From a bacterium (GTDB taxonomy: Bacteria > Ratteibacteria > UBA8468): a stretch of DNA of 12,935 nt. This document shows, one piece after another, positions 6,143 to 12,935 of this stretch. Position 1 is the stretch's first letter; each line of letters starts with the position of its first letter. Made by a program: the position numbers and the translations under genes. Location: contig DAOWFY010000145.1 of the NCBI GenBank assembly GCA_030637775.1, forward strand, positions 1 through 12,935, in the 5' to 3' direction. The notes under the pieces were generated by a model. The model worked only from the letters and a program-made list of their open reading frames with translations. It ran no database searches and was not told where the DNA came from.

Positions 6143-7167
6143 TAAAAACCGGAAATCTTTTTTGCCTCATTAATCAAGCGAATCTGTTCACGAATATCCT
6201 CAAGAGGAACTCTTAATTTTTCCTTACCATAAATGGCAGCAACCAAATTATCGTAAAAGTCAAGGCTCTTCGTCTGGTCAAGGGGGATAGTCTCTTCCTG
6301 CCAGGGAATACGATCCTTGTTATCGTATGTCCTTCCTTTCACTGCCAGTGAGTCATCAGCCGAGAGAGGCATCAATTTATCCGGGTTAAAATGTTTTATA
6401 CGAAAGGTGCTATCCTGGTAGATAAGTGTCCCGGACTCTCCCATAATATACCAGTTTGGTTCCGGGAAGGCGGCGGCGCTATTCGATTCAAACTCCACCA
6501 ATTCCCCTTTTTCTCCTTTGAAAAGAAGGATTACTACATCTTCCGCATCACCCACGGTAGCAACCTTTCGCAAATCGGCGAAGAGCAATTCCGCCTTTCC
6601 CCCGAGAATTCCCAGGAGCATATCAATTCCATGAGGTCCGGTATTACTTAATGTTCCGCCTCCCATCCGTTTCAGGCTCTGCCAATCACTTCTCCGAGCA
6701 AACCGGTAGCTTCTATAGACGATGCGGTAAATCTTGCCTAAAATTCCTGAATCTAAAATTTCCCTAAGTTGAATGTAATCGGCGGCAAAGTGGTGCTGCT
6801 GGTGCACCGCTAAAACCTTTCCTTTCTTTTTAGATATTGCAATCATTTCATCTACTTCCTTTAATGTTTCCGCCATCGGTTTTTCCACTAAAACATGAAT
6901 TCCCGCATTTAAAGCCTTGATTGTCTGCTCGGCATGAAATTTAGAAGGAGAGGCAATCACTAAAAGGTCTAAATTAAGATTACCTATTGCCTCCTCAATT
7001 GTAGAGAATACTTTTGTTTTAAATGTTGTTATCGCCTCTTCTCGGCGTTCAGCAAGTGGATCTACCACACAGACAAGTTCCAGATCCTCCCTTTCCTGAA
7101 TCTTTTTGCAATGAGTACTCCAACCAATCCGCCCCAGACCCACAACCCCACATTTTAATCTTTCCAT
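6124..7167 (-). CDS. Gfo/Idh/MocA family NAD(P)-dependent oxidoreductase
   Basis: The 347-residue protein has an N-terminal Rossmann domain with GLGRIG (residues 10-15), a ligand Asp in VVDP (35-37) and the family motif VEKP (94-97), followed by the C-terminal catalytic domain with GPHGID (177-182), which holds the catalytic-site histidine region. The family oxidises or reduces hydroxyl groups of sugars, inositols or related polyols; the substrate is not evident. AAGGAG lies 9 bases before the ATG. It is followed by relics of a peptidase and of an aminotransferase, so it may once have worked in an amino-sugar or aminocyclitol pathway (inference). The last codons (VGNIS) and the stop are inside the cloverleaf element, so the original C-terminus may have been altered. 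Confidence 0.92.
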   Translation of the reverse strand: MERLKCGVVGLGRIGWSTHCKKIQEREDLELVCVVDPLAERREEAITTFKTKVFSTIEEAIGNLNLDLLVIASPSKFHAEQTIKALNAGIHVLVEKPMAETLKEVDEMIAISKKKGKVLAVHQQHHFAADYIQLREILDSGILGKIYRIVYRSYRFARRSDWQSLKRMGGGTLSNTGPHGIDMLLGILGGKAELLFADLRKVATVGDAEDVVILLFKGEKGELVEFESNSAAAFPEPNWYIMGESGTLIYQDSTFRIKHFNPDKLMPLSADDSLAVKGRTYDNKDRIPWQEETIPLDQTKSLDFYDNLVAAIYGKEKLRVPLEDIREQIRLINEAKKISGFYVGNIS

Positions 7168-7193
7168 TTTTCCATTCTCCTTTTTATCTTTGT

Positions 7194-7215
7194 CAAATGT
7201 GGAGACCTGACCCCT
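7194..7215 (-). repeat. Dispersed 22-bp repeat, copy 1
   Basis: The minus strand reads AGGGGTCAGGTCTCCACATTTG and ends in TGACAAAG. It abuts the stop codon of the synthase gene (TAA, 7215-7217) and lies between that gene and the oxidoreductase. The same motif recurs at 10071-10092 (plus) and 10272-10294 (minus). CCCCTTAAGGGG at 7211-7222 is a perfect palindrome at the junction. Confidence 0.75.
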
Positions 7216-8444
7216 TAAGGGGCGACGGTCATAATTTGGCGGGCCTCTTCCGGGTATTGAGCAATAAATTTTAATTCATCCTCGGTAAGAGGCTTCTGGG
7301 TGTGAACATTGGCATATCTGGCTAATTCAAGAATTTTCCGCGCTTCTTTATCACCCTTAAACTCTATTTCTAACTTTCCATAGATATTGCGGAAACCTTT
7401 AATACCGCTATATTCCCCAACGGTTATCATTCTTCCCGTCTCAATGATTTCCGGCTCACCTCTTCCTAAATCCTCAAAGTCATAGAGCTCATAATTCCTT
7501 CTGTCCTTTAAGGCACCATCGACGTGTATCCCGGATTCATGGGCGAAGGCATTGGCTCCCACCCCAACCTGATTGATAGGAATGGGAACATCAAAGGCAT
7601 AGGAGGCATAATGCGCCAATTTCCAGGCTTTTCTTAGATCAATTTTTTTATCGAGTTTATATTTGTCAGAGATGCCGGAGGATTTCTGTACCGCCAGGAT
7701 TACTGAGACCAAATCGGCGTTTCCGGTTCTCTCGCCCATTCCGTTAATGGTGGTATTGATATAGGCATTAAATCCAGCATCAAGCGCTCCCTTTGCTCCG
7801 GCAAGGCTACTGGCTACTGCCATCCCTAAATCATTATGGCAGTGAAGCTCTATCGATATCCTCACCTCCTTGGCCAACTTATATATCCTCTCATAGATAG
7901 TAAAGGGAGAGTCATATCCAAGGGTATCACAGTAGCGTATCCGGCTCGCTCCATTCTCTTTAGCCAGAGAGGCAAATTCTATTAAATAGTCCAACTCGGT
8001 GCGGGAGGCATCCTCCGCATTAACCCCGATTGATTTTGTTCCTTTCTCTTTAGCCAATACTACGCTATTTTTCATCAACCTCAAGATATCCTTTTTGCTC
8101 TTTCTGCCCTGAAATTTGCCCAAAATCATCTGTTTAGAGGTAGAGATGGAGAGGTTGAGATGCTTGATTTTGATATTTTTGAATGTTTCTCTAACATCAG
8201 CATTTATTGCGCGAATCCAGCCCGAAAGCCTGATGGGAGAAAGCACTTTTTTCTCGGCCAAGCGCAGGTTTCCTTTCAGATAATTGATTTCATGTCTGGT
8301 TACGGGAAAACCCATCTCACTCTGAAAGATACCCATGTCGTTAAGATAGAGATTAATCAGGGTTTTTTGCAGTTTTGCCAATCCCAATCTTGAGGTCTGG
8401 ACCCCATCCCGATTGGTAACGTCAATAATATAAATTTTAGGCAT
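7215..8444 (-). CDS. Homocitrate / 2-isopropylmalate / citramalate synthase family protein
   Basis: This is a 409-residue enzyme of the HMG-CoA lyase-like TIM-barrel family, which condenses acetyl-CoA with a 2-oxoacid. It shows IDVTNRDGVQ (7-16) in place of the usual D-T-L-R-D-G-x-Q, the metal-binding HCHNDLG (201-207), NGMGERTGNA (234-243) and HESGIHVDG (302-310). The length fits a synthase without the long LeuA regulatory domain, similar to NifV/AksA/homocitrate-type proteins. Together with the LeuC/HacA-like dehydratase at 4371 it suggests a chain-elongation route to leucine, isoleucine or 2-aminoadipate/lysine; which one cannot be told. AAGGAG lies 5 bases before the ATG. Its stop abuts a dispersed repeat, and a REP-like palindrome separates it from rplM. 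Confidence 0.9.
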   Translation of the reverse strand: MPKIYIIDVTNRDGVQTSRLGLAKLQKTLINLYLNDMGIFQSEMGFPVTRHEINYLKGNLRLAEKKVLSPIRLSGWIRAINADVRETFKNIKIKHLNLSISTSKQMILGKFQGRKSKKDILRLMKNSVVLAKEKGTKSIGVNAEDASRTELDYLIEFASLAKENGASRIRYCDTLGYDSPFTIYERIYKLAKEVRISIELHCHNDLGMAVASSLAGAKGALDAGFNAYINTTINGMGERTGNADLVSVILAVQKSSGISDKYKLDKKIDLRKAWKLAHYASYAFDVPIPINQVGVGANAFAHESGIHVDGALKDRRNYELYDFEDLGRGEPEIIETGRMITVGEYSGIKGFRNIYGKLEIEFKGDKEARKILELARYANVHTQKPLTEDELKFIAQYPEEARQIMTVAP

Positions 8445-8463
8445 TTTCTCTCCTTTTTTTATC

Positions 8464-8521
8464 CCCCCCCTCCTTTAATCCTCTAATCCTCCCCATTGAT
8501 GGGGGAGGAGATAGGTGGGGG
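8464..8521. repeat. REP-like G/C-run palindrome between rplM and the synthase gene
   Basis: CCTCCCC (8488-8494) and GGGGAGG (8502-8508) form a perfect stem with loop ATTGATG, extended by one T-A pair, inside a pyrimidine-rich then purine-rich tract that ends GATAGGTGGGGG. This C-run/hairpin/GGTGGGGG layout is typical of dispersed REP-type intergenic elements. No run of T follows on either strand, so it is not a standard intrinsic terminator. Confidence 0.55.
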
Positions 8522-8523
8522 TT

Positions 8524-8940
8524 TCATTTCAGTAGTTGTAGTTTCTGTGCTTGATGGGGATGCTTCTCCTTAGAATAGACCTTCAATCTTTTCATCCTTT
8601 TTGCCTGAAGTTTATTCTTGGGCAACATCCCTTTTACCGCCAATCTGATAATCGTTTCCGGGCTTTTTTTCTGTAATCTTTCAAAGGTTATCATCTTTAA
8701 GCCGCCGGGATAACCGGAGTGTTTATAGTAAAGCTTATCCTTTCTCTTTTCTCCCGTAACCTTTATCTTTTCGCTATTGATAACAACCACAAAATCCCCT
8801 CCATCCAGCCAGGGACTATAAGAGGGTTTGTTCTTCCCGGAAAGCACAGTGGCAATTTTTGTGGCGAGCCTGCCCAAAATTTTATCCTGAGCATCAACCA
8901 AGAACCAGTTTCTTTCCATCTTTGATTTCTCTCCTTTCAT
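8524..8940 (-). CDS. rplM: 50S ribosomal protein L13
   Basis: The 138-residue frame contains L13 landmarks: [49 protein letters not shown] and [10 protein letters not shown]13 is an early-assembly large-subunit protein that binds 23S rRNA. The ATG at 8938-8940 overlaps the dnaJ stop as ATGA. A second ATG at residue 8 (8917-8919) is preceded by AAAGGAG and gives the more usual [10 protein letters not shown] start, so either could be used. In most bacteria rpsI (S9) follows L13 directly; here a REP-like palindrome and an amino-acid synthase gene follow. Identity is certain; the start is open. Confidence 0.97.
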   Translation of the reverse strand: MKGEKSKMERNWFLVDAQDKILGRLATKIATVLSGKNKPSYSPWLDGGDFVVVINSEKIKVTGEKRKDKLYYKHSGYPGGLKMITFERLQKKSPETIIRLAVKGMLPKNKLQAKRMKRLKVYSKEKHPHQAQKLQLLK

Positions 8941-10061
8941 TTTTTCTTAAACCTTTCCCAGAATTTTTTTACCTCGGGGCTGGCACGCTCCCCAGAGATA
9001 TCTCTAAACTGCTCTAATAGCCTTCTTTCCTCTTTATTCAGGTTTGTTGGTATCTCCACCAAAATCTTTACCAATTGGTCCCCCTTCCCATAGCCACGGA
9101 GATTAGGAATTCCCTGACCCCGCAGCCTAAAAATCCTGCCACTCTGAGTTCCCGGCGGTATCTTCATTTCCACTCTTCCAAAGAGAGTTGGTACCCCAAT
9201 CTCTGCTCCTAAAGCAGCCTGAACAAAGCTAATGGGAACCTCGCAGATAATATCATCCCCTTCCCGATGAAAAAGCTCATCCTCCTCCACATAGATGAGG
9301 ATATAAAGATCCCCGGGGGGAGTTCCCCTTAATCCGATATCGCCCTTTCCCGGAATGCGCAGGGTAGAACCTTTATCCACTCCCGCGGGAACCTTTACCG
9401 CAATCTTATGCATTTTTCTAACTCTACCTGAACCCCGGCAGTTCCGACAGGGGGAGGCAATAATCTCCCCTTCCCCTTTACATCTCGGGCAGATGCGAGC
9501 AAAACTGATGAAGCCCGAGCCATAACTTACCTGACCGGCTCCCTGGCATTGCGGGCAGGTTTTCTTTCCGGTTCCTTTGCTCATCCCGCTTCCATTGCAG
9601 GTGGGGCATTTGTCCAACCGGGCAAGGTTAATGTACTTTTCTATTCCGGTAGCCGCCTCCCTTAAGCTGATGGAAAGATTGTATTGAAGGTCAGAACCCC
9701 TCTGATAAACCTTTTCCCTTCCTCCGAATCCTTCTCCGAAGAAATCGCTAAAAAAGGAGTTCTCGAAGAGATTGCCAAAAAGGTCACCAAAATCTGTTCT
9801 GACCCGGGAAAAATCTTGTGTCCAGTCAAAGCCAGCGCCAAAACCGCGATGGCCAAACTGGTCGTAGGTAGCCCGCTTCTTTGAATCGGTTAAAACCTCG
9901 TAAGCCTCGGTTGCCTCCTTAAACCTCTCCTCCGCCTGCTTATCTCCGGGATTATGATCGGGGTGGTGTTTCAAAGCAAGCTTCCGATAGGCCTTTTTAA
10001 TCTCTTCAATGCTGGCATTCTTAGGAACGCCCAGAACCTCGTAGTAGTCACGCTTCGCCAT
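8937..10061 (-). CDS. dnaJ: Chaperone protein DnaJ (class A Hsp40)
   Basis: The 374-residue protein has a full class A layout: a J-domain (about 1-70) with the HPD motif at 33-35, which stimulates DnaK ATPase, a Gly/Phe-rich linker (about 70-115), four zinc-binding repeats CPTCNGSG (152), CPQCQGAG (169), CPRCKGEG (191) and CRNCRGSG (205), and a C-terminal substrate-binding part. Nothing is missing. dnaK and grpE are not nearby; rplM overlaps its end by ATGA. The Shine-Dalgarno is poor (AAGATAAAG before the ATG), and the end of a repeat element lies only 9 bases upstream of the ATG, so the native leader may have been displaced. No heat-shock operator (CIRCE-type) was seen upstream. Confidence 0.98.
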   Translation of the reverse strand: MAKRDYYEVLGVPKNASIEEIKKAYRKLALKHHPDHNPGDKQAEERFKEATEAYEVLTDSKKRATYDQFGHRGFGAGFDWTQDFSRVRTDFGDLFGNLFENSFFSDFFGEGFGGREKVYQRGSDLQYNLSISLREAATGIEKYINLARLDKCPTCNGSGMSKGTGKKTCPQCQGAGQVSYGSGFISFARICPRCKGEGEIIASPCRNCRGSGRVRKMHKIAVKVPAGVDKGSTLRIPGKGDIGLRGTPPGDLYILIYVEEDELFHREGDDIICEVPISFVQAALGAEIGVPTLFGRVEMKIPPGTQSGRIFRLRGQGIPNLRGYGKGDQLVKILVEIPTNLNKEERRLLEQFRDISGERASPEVKKFWERFKKK

Positions 10062-10163
10062 CTTTATCTTAGGGGTCAGGTCTCAACATTTGGGAGTGTA
10101 TTCCTAAAAATAGTGTGGACTCTCCAGATTCCTACTGAAGATAACGTGATTAGCAAGTAACGG

Positions 10164-10200
10164 AATTTGACAATTTACCATATAAATATTTTGTCAAATT
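10164..10200. repeat. 10-bp inverted repeat with 17-base AT-rich loop
   Basis: AATTTGACAA and TTGTCAAATT are perfect reverse complements around an AT-only-rich loop. Each arm contains TTGACA on one strand, but no matching -10 stands at 16-18 bp, so I do not call promoters. It lies at the centre of the MITE-like element. Confidence 0.65.
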
Positions 10201-10222
10201 GCGCCACTATCCTATCAGCTTA

Positions 10223-10276
10223 CTTTAGTAGCAATATGCGAGTAGGTTAACTTCCCAGAAATTACTCACAGCAACT
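10223..10276 (-). repeat. 54-bp repeat, left arm (inverted relative to 12371-12424)
   Basis: Its reverse complement matches 12371-12424 at 49 of 54 positions without gaps; both begin AGTTGCTGTGAGTAATTTCT or the same with one change and end in CTACTAAAG. It contains the V-ATPase subunit I stop codon (10266-10268). Confidence 0.85.
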
Positions 10277-12275
10277 GTGGAGACCTTGACCCCTTTATGA
10301 TTGTATATTTCCTCTCAATCCTGAAGGGCTTAAACACCCTTCCTCCGGCCTCATAGAACTTGGTAAAGAACTCTAAATATTGCAACCTGCTGGTATGAAC
10401 ATAGGCACTCAGAACATTAATACCGAGATTAAAGAGATGTCCAAAACAAAAGATAAGGATCCCTAAAATAACGCCGAGATAGGGAATGGGAAGGGCAAGG
10501 GAAACCAGTTGATTCATCACAATGGCTAAAAGTGCGGTGGTCATCCCCAGAGCAAAGAGCCGGGAGTAACTCAAGGTATCGGACAAAAGATTTCCGACAA
10601 CCATTCCGTAAATAGAATACCCCGCCCAGAAGAGTTTCATAAACACTCCTTTCTGCTCTCGGAGCTGCTGAAGGATAACCGAGACAAAAGCAAAGATTAA
10701 AAGACCGCTTAAGCAATAGAAGAAAGAATCTCCTAAAAAGGAAAATGGCAAAATTTCTCTCCGGGATAAAAGAGCAAGAATCCAGAGGGGCAGTCCTAAT
10801 TGGATTAAAAAAGGAGCAAGATTTTTAAATCCGGCTACTCCAAAATCCTTGATACTCTTTGCCAACTTTATCATCACCCCAGAGGAAACCTGGAGATACC
10901 CAAACAAAAGCGCAAAATAAAAGAACCTCATCATATCCTGAGGGTCTTTGACCGGAGAAAGAAAGGTTACCCTTTCATTTAATCTCTTTAAAGGAGAAAA
11001 TGGTATTCTCTCAAGGAGGTCACCGAAACAACTACCGGTCATCGCCCCGACTACAATGCTGGCTAAACCACAAAAAAGAAACAACCGACAGAGCCTTTTG
11101 CCCATCTCCGAGAGATGCAGTTTTTTCAGTAAAATAAAGGAAAAAATGACCAAAAGAAGTCCGTAGCCGCTATCCGAGAGACAGGTAGCAAAGCAGAAAA
11201 TGAAAAAAATAGAAAGGAGAGCGCTGGGATCCATCCCTTTATAGAGAGGTCGGCCATACAAATCGGTCACCGCCTCAAATGGTTCAATTAAGGCCCTATT
11301 CTCTAGGACGGTAGGCACCTCCTCCCCCTTCTTTGGATCCCGAAAATACAGGGCAACGACGGGAAATCTTTCCTTCAAGTGCCTTTTTAAATTTGGCAGA
11401 GTTCTTTCCGTAATCCAGCCCGTGAGAAGGAAGGCCCTCTTCGTCTCTCCAAAGGAACTCTGAATATCCTCCTGTTCCTTAAGGGAAGAATAGTAATCGA
11501 GAAGAACCAAAATTTTATTTCTTTCCAGGACAAATTCTCTCATTTCATTATTTAATTGAGAGATGTCCTCCTCTGTTATAGCTAATCTTTCTTTAATAAA
11601 GGAAAGAGTTGCTGCTGCCGTTGAATGAAAAGGAAGGAATTTTTGAGAAGCAGCATTATATCTACTTAGAAGTAATAAAAATTCCTTTTCCTTCTCCTGA
11701 TGATAAATTATAAGAAACAGGGTCTCTTTTTTATCCTTTTTAATTGCCTCTAAATGAAAATATGGACTCACCTTCCCCATTTCCCTGAGAAGACCATTGA
11801 ATTGAAGCGAAGGAACCTTATAGATGCCAATTTTGGTGAAGGCGGTGGAAAGAAGCTGGTAAAGGGGTAGGCTCACTTTTCCAAGGGGAAGAAGTTCTCC
11901 CTGCAATTCCTTTAATCTTCTTTTTAGGCGATCCCTTTTCTTTATTCTTTCATTTAGCGCTTTTACCCTTTCATAGAAGGAATCAAGGTCAAAATCCTCC
12001 ACGATGCTCAGAAGTTCTGCCCGGGAAAGCCGAATCTTCCCTGGACTTCCTTTTTCCAAAGAAAAGAGAATCTCCTTAAGGTAATAAAGCCTTCTAATCT
12101 TTTCCTCCAATTCTTTATCGGACAGAACCTTTTTTGGCGAAAGTTCCTTTAAGGTAGGTTCCTCTCTAAAATGGGTAATCTCTAAAAGAGCCTTTTCCTG
12201 TAAGAATCTGGTAAGTTTTTTCCCTTCATCCTCTGGACCAATGAGGGTAATTTTCTTCATCCTGCCAATTGCCAT
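10266..12275 (-). CDS. ntpI: V-type ATP synthase/ATPase subunit I
   Basis: Subunit I (subunit a homologue) is the membrane stator that forms the ion half-channels of V/A-type ATPases. The 669-residue protein has a cytoplasmic N-terminal half starting MAIGRMKKITLIG with predicted coiled-coil stretches (about 55-130 and 225-270), then the hinge PTVLENRALIEPFE (321-334) and a membrane half from about 352 with several hydrophobic helices and the family motif SDSGYG (367-372, usually GDxGYG). The ending FTKFYEAGGRVFKPF is typical. The final nine residues (GSRSPQLL with the preceding K) and the stop are encoded by the repeat at 10266-10294. AAGGAG is 8 bases before the ATG. No other ATPase subunit gene is present, which is unusual. 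Confidence 0.95.
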   Translation of the reverse strand: MAIGRMKKITLIGPEDEGKKLTRFLQEKALLEITHFREEPTLKELSPKKVLSDKELEEKIRRLYYLKEILFSLEKGSPGKIRLSRAELLSIVEDFDLDSFYERVKALNERIKKRDRLKRRLKELQGELLPLGKVSLPLYQLLSTAFTKIGIYKVPSLQFNGLLREMGKVSPYFHLEAIKKDKKETLFLIIYHQEKEKEFLLLLSRYNAASQKFLPFHSTAAATLSFIKERLAITEEDISQLNNEMREFVLERNKILVLLDYYSSLKEQEDIQSSFGETKRAFLLTGWITERTLPNLKRHLKERFPVVALYFRDPKKGEEVPTVLENRALIEPFEAVTDLYGRPLYKGMDPSALLSIFFIFCFATCLSDSGYGLLLVIFSFILLKKLHLSEMGKRLCRLFLFCGLASIVVGAMTGSCFGDLLERIPFSPLKRLNERVTFLSPVKDPQDMMRFFYFALLFGYLQVSSGVMIKLAKSIKDFGVAGFKNLAPFLIQLGLPLWILALLSRREILPFSFLGDSFFYCLSGLLIFAFVSVILQQLREQKGVFMKLFWAGYSIYGMVVGNLLSDTLSYSRLFALGMTTALLAIVMNQLVSLALPIPYLGVILGILIFCFGHLFNLGINVLSAYVHTSRLQYLEFFTKFYEAGGRVFKPFRIERKYTIIKGSRSPQLL

Positions 12276-12333
12276 ATAAATTTCTCCTTATAAGTGATGT
12301 ACTATATGCTTAATCTGAAAGACTAATTACGTA

Positions 12334-12448
12334 TATTACTACTGAAGATAGTGTAGAGTGTAGTATCGTAAGTTGCTGTGAGTAATTTCTTGGAAGTTGC
12401 TCTACTCGCATATTACTACTAAAGATAGCGTATAGTTTAGTAGCGTAA
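12334..12448 (+). repeat. Two 38-bp direct repeats, 77-bp period
   Basis: Units 12334-12371 and 12411-12448 both begin TATTACTACT and end CGTAA, with 33 of 38 positions equal. Each unit is itself an imperfect hairpin. A partial relative, CTACTGAAGATA, occurs at 10132-10143 inside the MITE-like element, which links both spacers to one repeat family. Confidence 0.7.
12371..12424 (+). repeat. 54-bp repeat, right arm (inverted relative to 10223-10276)
   Basis: Gap-free partner of 10223-10276, with five mismatches. The two arms face each other across the V-ATPase subunit I gene. The right arm overlaps the second 38-bp direct repeat unit at its distal end. Confidence 0.85.
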
Positions 12449-12508
12449 TTTATTATATTACTTACTATCAGGAAGGTCAACTCAAAAATGGATATGGTAT
12501 GGCAGGAA

Positions 12509-12935
12509 TTACTTATTGATTAAGGATAGGGCTTCGTTTCTGGTGCGAATATCTTTCAGGAAGATTCCTCGCATCGCAGAGGTGACGGTAACCGAGCCCG
12601 GTTTCTTTACTCCGCGCATCGTCAAACAAAGATGCTCGGCCTCAATCACTACCAAAACTCCTTTTGGTCTAAGGATCTCCATAATGGCATTGGCAATCTG
12701 GGTGGTGAGCCTTTCCTGCAACTGAAGTCTTTTAGCGAAAATATTAATTACCCGCACCAACTTGGAAAGACCTACAACCCTATTCTTCTCCGGAATATAA
12801 GCAATATGAACCCTCCCTAAGAATGGAAGAAGATGGTGCTCGCAGATGGAGAAAATTGGAATGTTACGAATCAGGACAAGTTCATTATAGTCTTCTTTAA
12901 AGATTGGTTTTAGCTCTTCCCTGGGATTCTTTCCC
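12509..12935 (-). CDS. folE: GTP cyclohydrolase I, C-terminal part (cut by window edge)
   Basis: Read from the right edge, the minus strand gives 141 residues ending LSLINK and TAA (12509-12511). It contains [40 protein letters not shown], the ITT-type segment [10 protein letters not shown], and HLCLTMRGV. These are the catalytic core of FolE: the first Cys and the His of CEHH and the later Cys of HLCLTMRG are the zinc ligands. The enzyme turns GTP into 7,8-dihydroneopterin triphosphate, the first step of folate/pterin synthesis. The N-terminus lies outside the window. The frame is open to the edge, so no start inside the window, such as the GTG at 12758-12760, should be used. Confidence 0.96.
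   Translation of the reverse strand, partial: GKNPREELKPIFKEDYNELVLIRNIPIFSICEHHLLPFLGRVHIAYIPEKNRVVGLSKLVRVINIFAKRLQLQERLTTQIANAIMEILRPKGVLVVIEAEHLCLTMRGVKKPGSVTVTSAMRGIFLKDIRTRNEALSLINK

Larger units (their letters stand above)
10071..10294. repeat. MITE-like element with 22-bp terminal inverted repeats, no coding capacity
   Basis: The left end reads AGGGGTCAGGTCTCAACATT (10071-10090) and TG; the right end is its reverse complement with two mismatches and one extra base (10272-10294). Between them are an internal hairpin, AATTTGACAA (10164-10173) with TTGTCAAATT (10191-10200), and a 54-bp arm (10223-10276) that recurs inverted at 12371-12424. There is no open reading frame of note. Size, terminal repeats and lack of a transposase fit a non-autonomous miniature element. 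No clear target-site duplication was found, so transposition is inferred. This covers nearly the whole dnaJ/V-ATPase spacer. Confidence 0.6.
12276..12508. other. Gene-free, repeat-rich spacer between folE and the V-ATPase gene
   Basis: AT-rich, with no credible open reading frame. It holds two copies of a 38-bp unit (12334-12371 and 12411-12448) and the right 54-bp arm (12371-12424). Hairpin potential is high: CTACTAAA (12416-12423) with TTTAGTAG is a perfect 8-bp stem. No promoter for the V-ATPase gene can be assigned with confidence. Confidence 0.6.

Noticed and set aside
7211-7222. CCCCTTAAGGGG perfect palindrome as a terminator
   Set aside because: It has no room for a loop and no T run follows on either strand; it is explained by the repeat meeting the stop codon.
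10164-10200. TTGACA hexamers in both arms as divergent promoters for dnaJ and the spacer
   Set aside because: No -10 hexamer stands at a suitable distance on either strand.
12334-12448. Possible CRISPR array
   Set aside because: Only two diverged units, each a hairpin, with no regular unique spacers and no cas genes.
12509-12760. A short separate gene starting at the GTG at 12758-12760
   Set aside because: The frame stays open to the window edge with FolE residues including the zinc-binding CEHH, so it is the 3' part of a longer folE.

Overview
The window is a bacterial chromosomal segment. It carries core genes: mraZ, rsmH, an ftsL-like gene, ribosomal proteins S13 and L13, dnaJ, gatA, a leuC-type dehydratase and folE. 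They are almost all on the minus strand, tightly packed and often joined by 4-base ATGA start/stop overlaps. The mraZ-rsmH-ftsL block shows a walled, dividing bacterium; a V-type ATPase subunit I and a compact homocitrate/isopropylmalate-synthase-like enzyme also occur. Gene order does not match a well-known model: S13 follows ftsL, L13 is not followed by S9, leuC is followed by gatA instead of leuD, and dnaJ has no dnaK or grpE next to it. I infer an uncultivated lineage with a rearranged genome and cannot name the phylum from sequence alone.

Layout from high to low coordinates, the direction of minus-strand transcription: folE (3' part, cut by the window edge); a 233-bp repeat-rich spacer; V-type ATPase subunit I; a 204-bp repeat-rich spacer; dnaJ; rplM; a REP-like palindrome; a homocitrate/isopropylmalate synthase family gene; a short dispersed repeat; a Gfo/Idh/MocA oxidoreductase; a 57-bp cloverleaf-shaped palindromic element; the relics of an M55 (DppA-type) peptidase gene and of a PLP aminotransferase gene; leuC; gatA. 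A small plus-strand island (2068-2855) holds a two-gene nucleotidyltransferase module that resembles a toxin-antitoxin pair. Beyond it lies the mraZ operon (mraZ, rsmH, ftsL), read away from that module, and then the 5' part of rpsM at the left edge.

Regulation is clearest at 1943-2070. A near-consensus sigma-70 promoter (TTGACA, 17 bp, TATACT) drives mraZ, and three GTGG repeats at 10-bp period lie between it and the mraZ start codon, which is the expected MraZ self-repression operator. Back to back with it is a second good promoter (TTGCTA, 17 bp, TATAAT) for the plus-strand module. rsmH appears to start at an ATA codon that overlaps the mraZ stop (ATAA), behind a strong Shine-Dalgarno sequence.

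The most unusual part is the repeat content. Several gene 3' ends sit at or inside palindromic or dispersed repeats, and for two genes the repeat supplies the last codons and the stop. The V-ATPase gene is bracketed by a 54-bp inverted repeat with 49 of 54 positions identical. The peptidase/aminotransferase relic shows that this chromosome is also losing genes by deletion. No rRNA, tRNA, CRISPR array, transposase or phage gene was seen.
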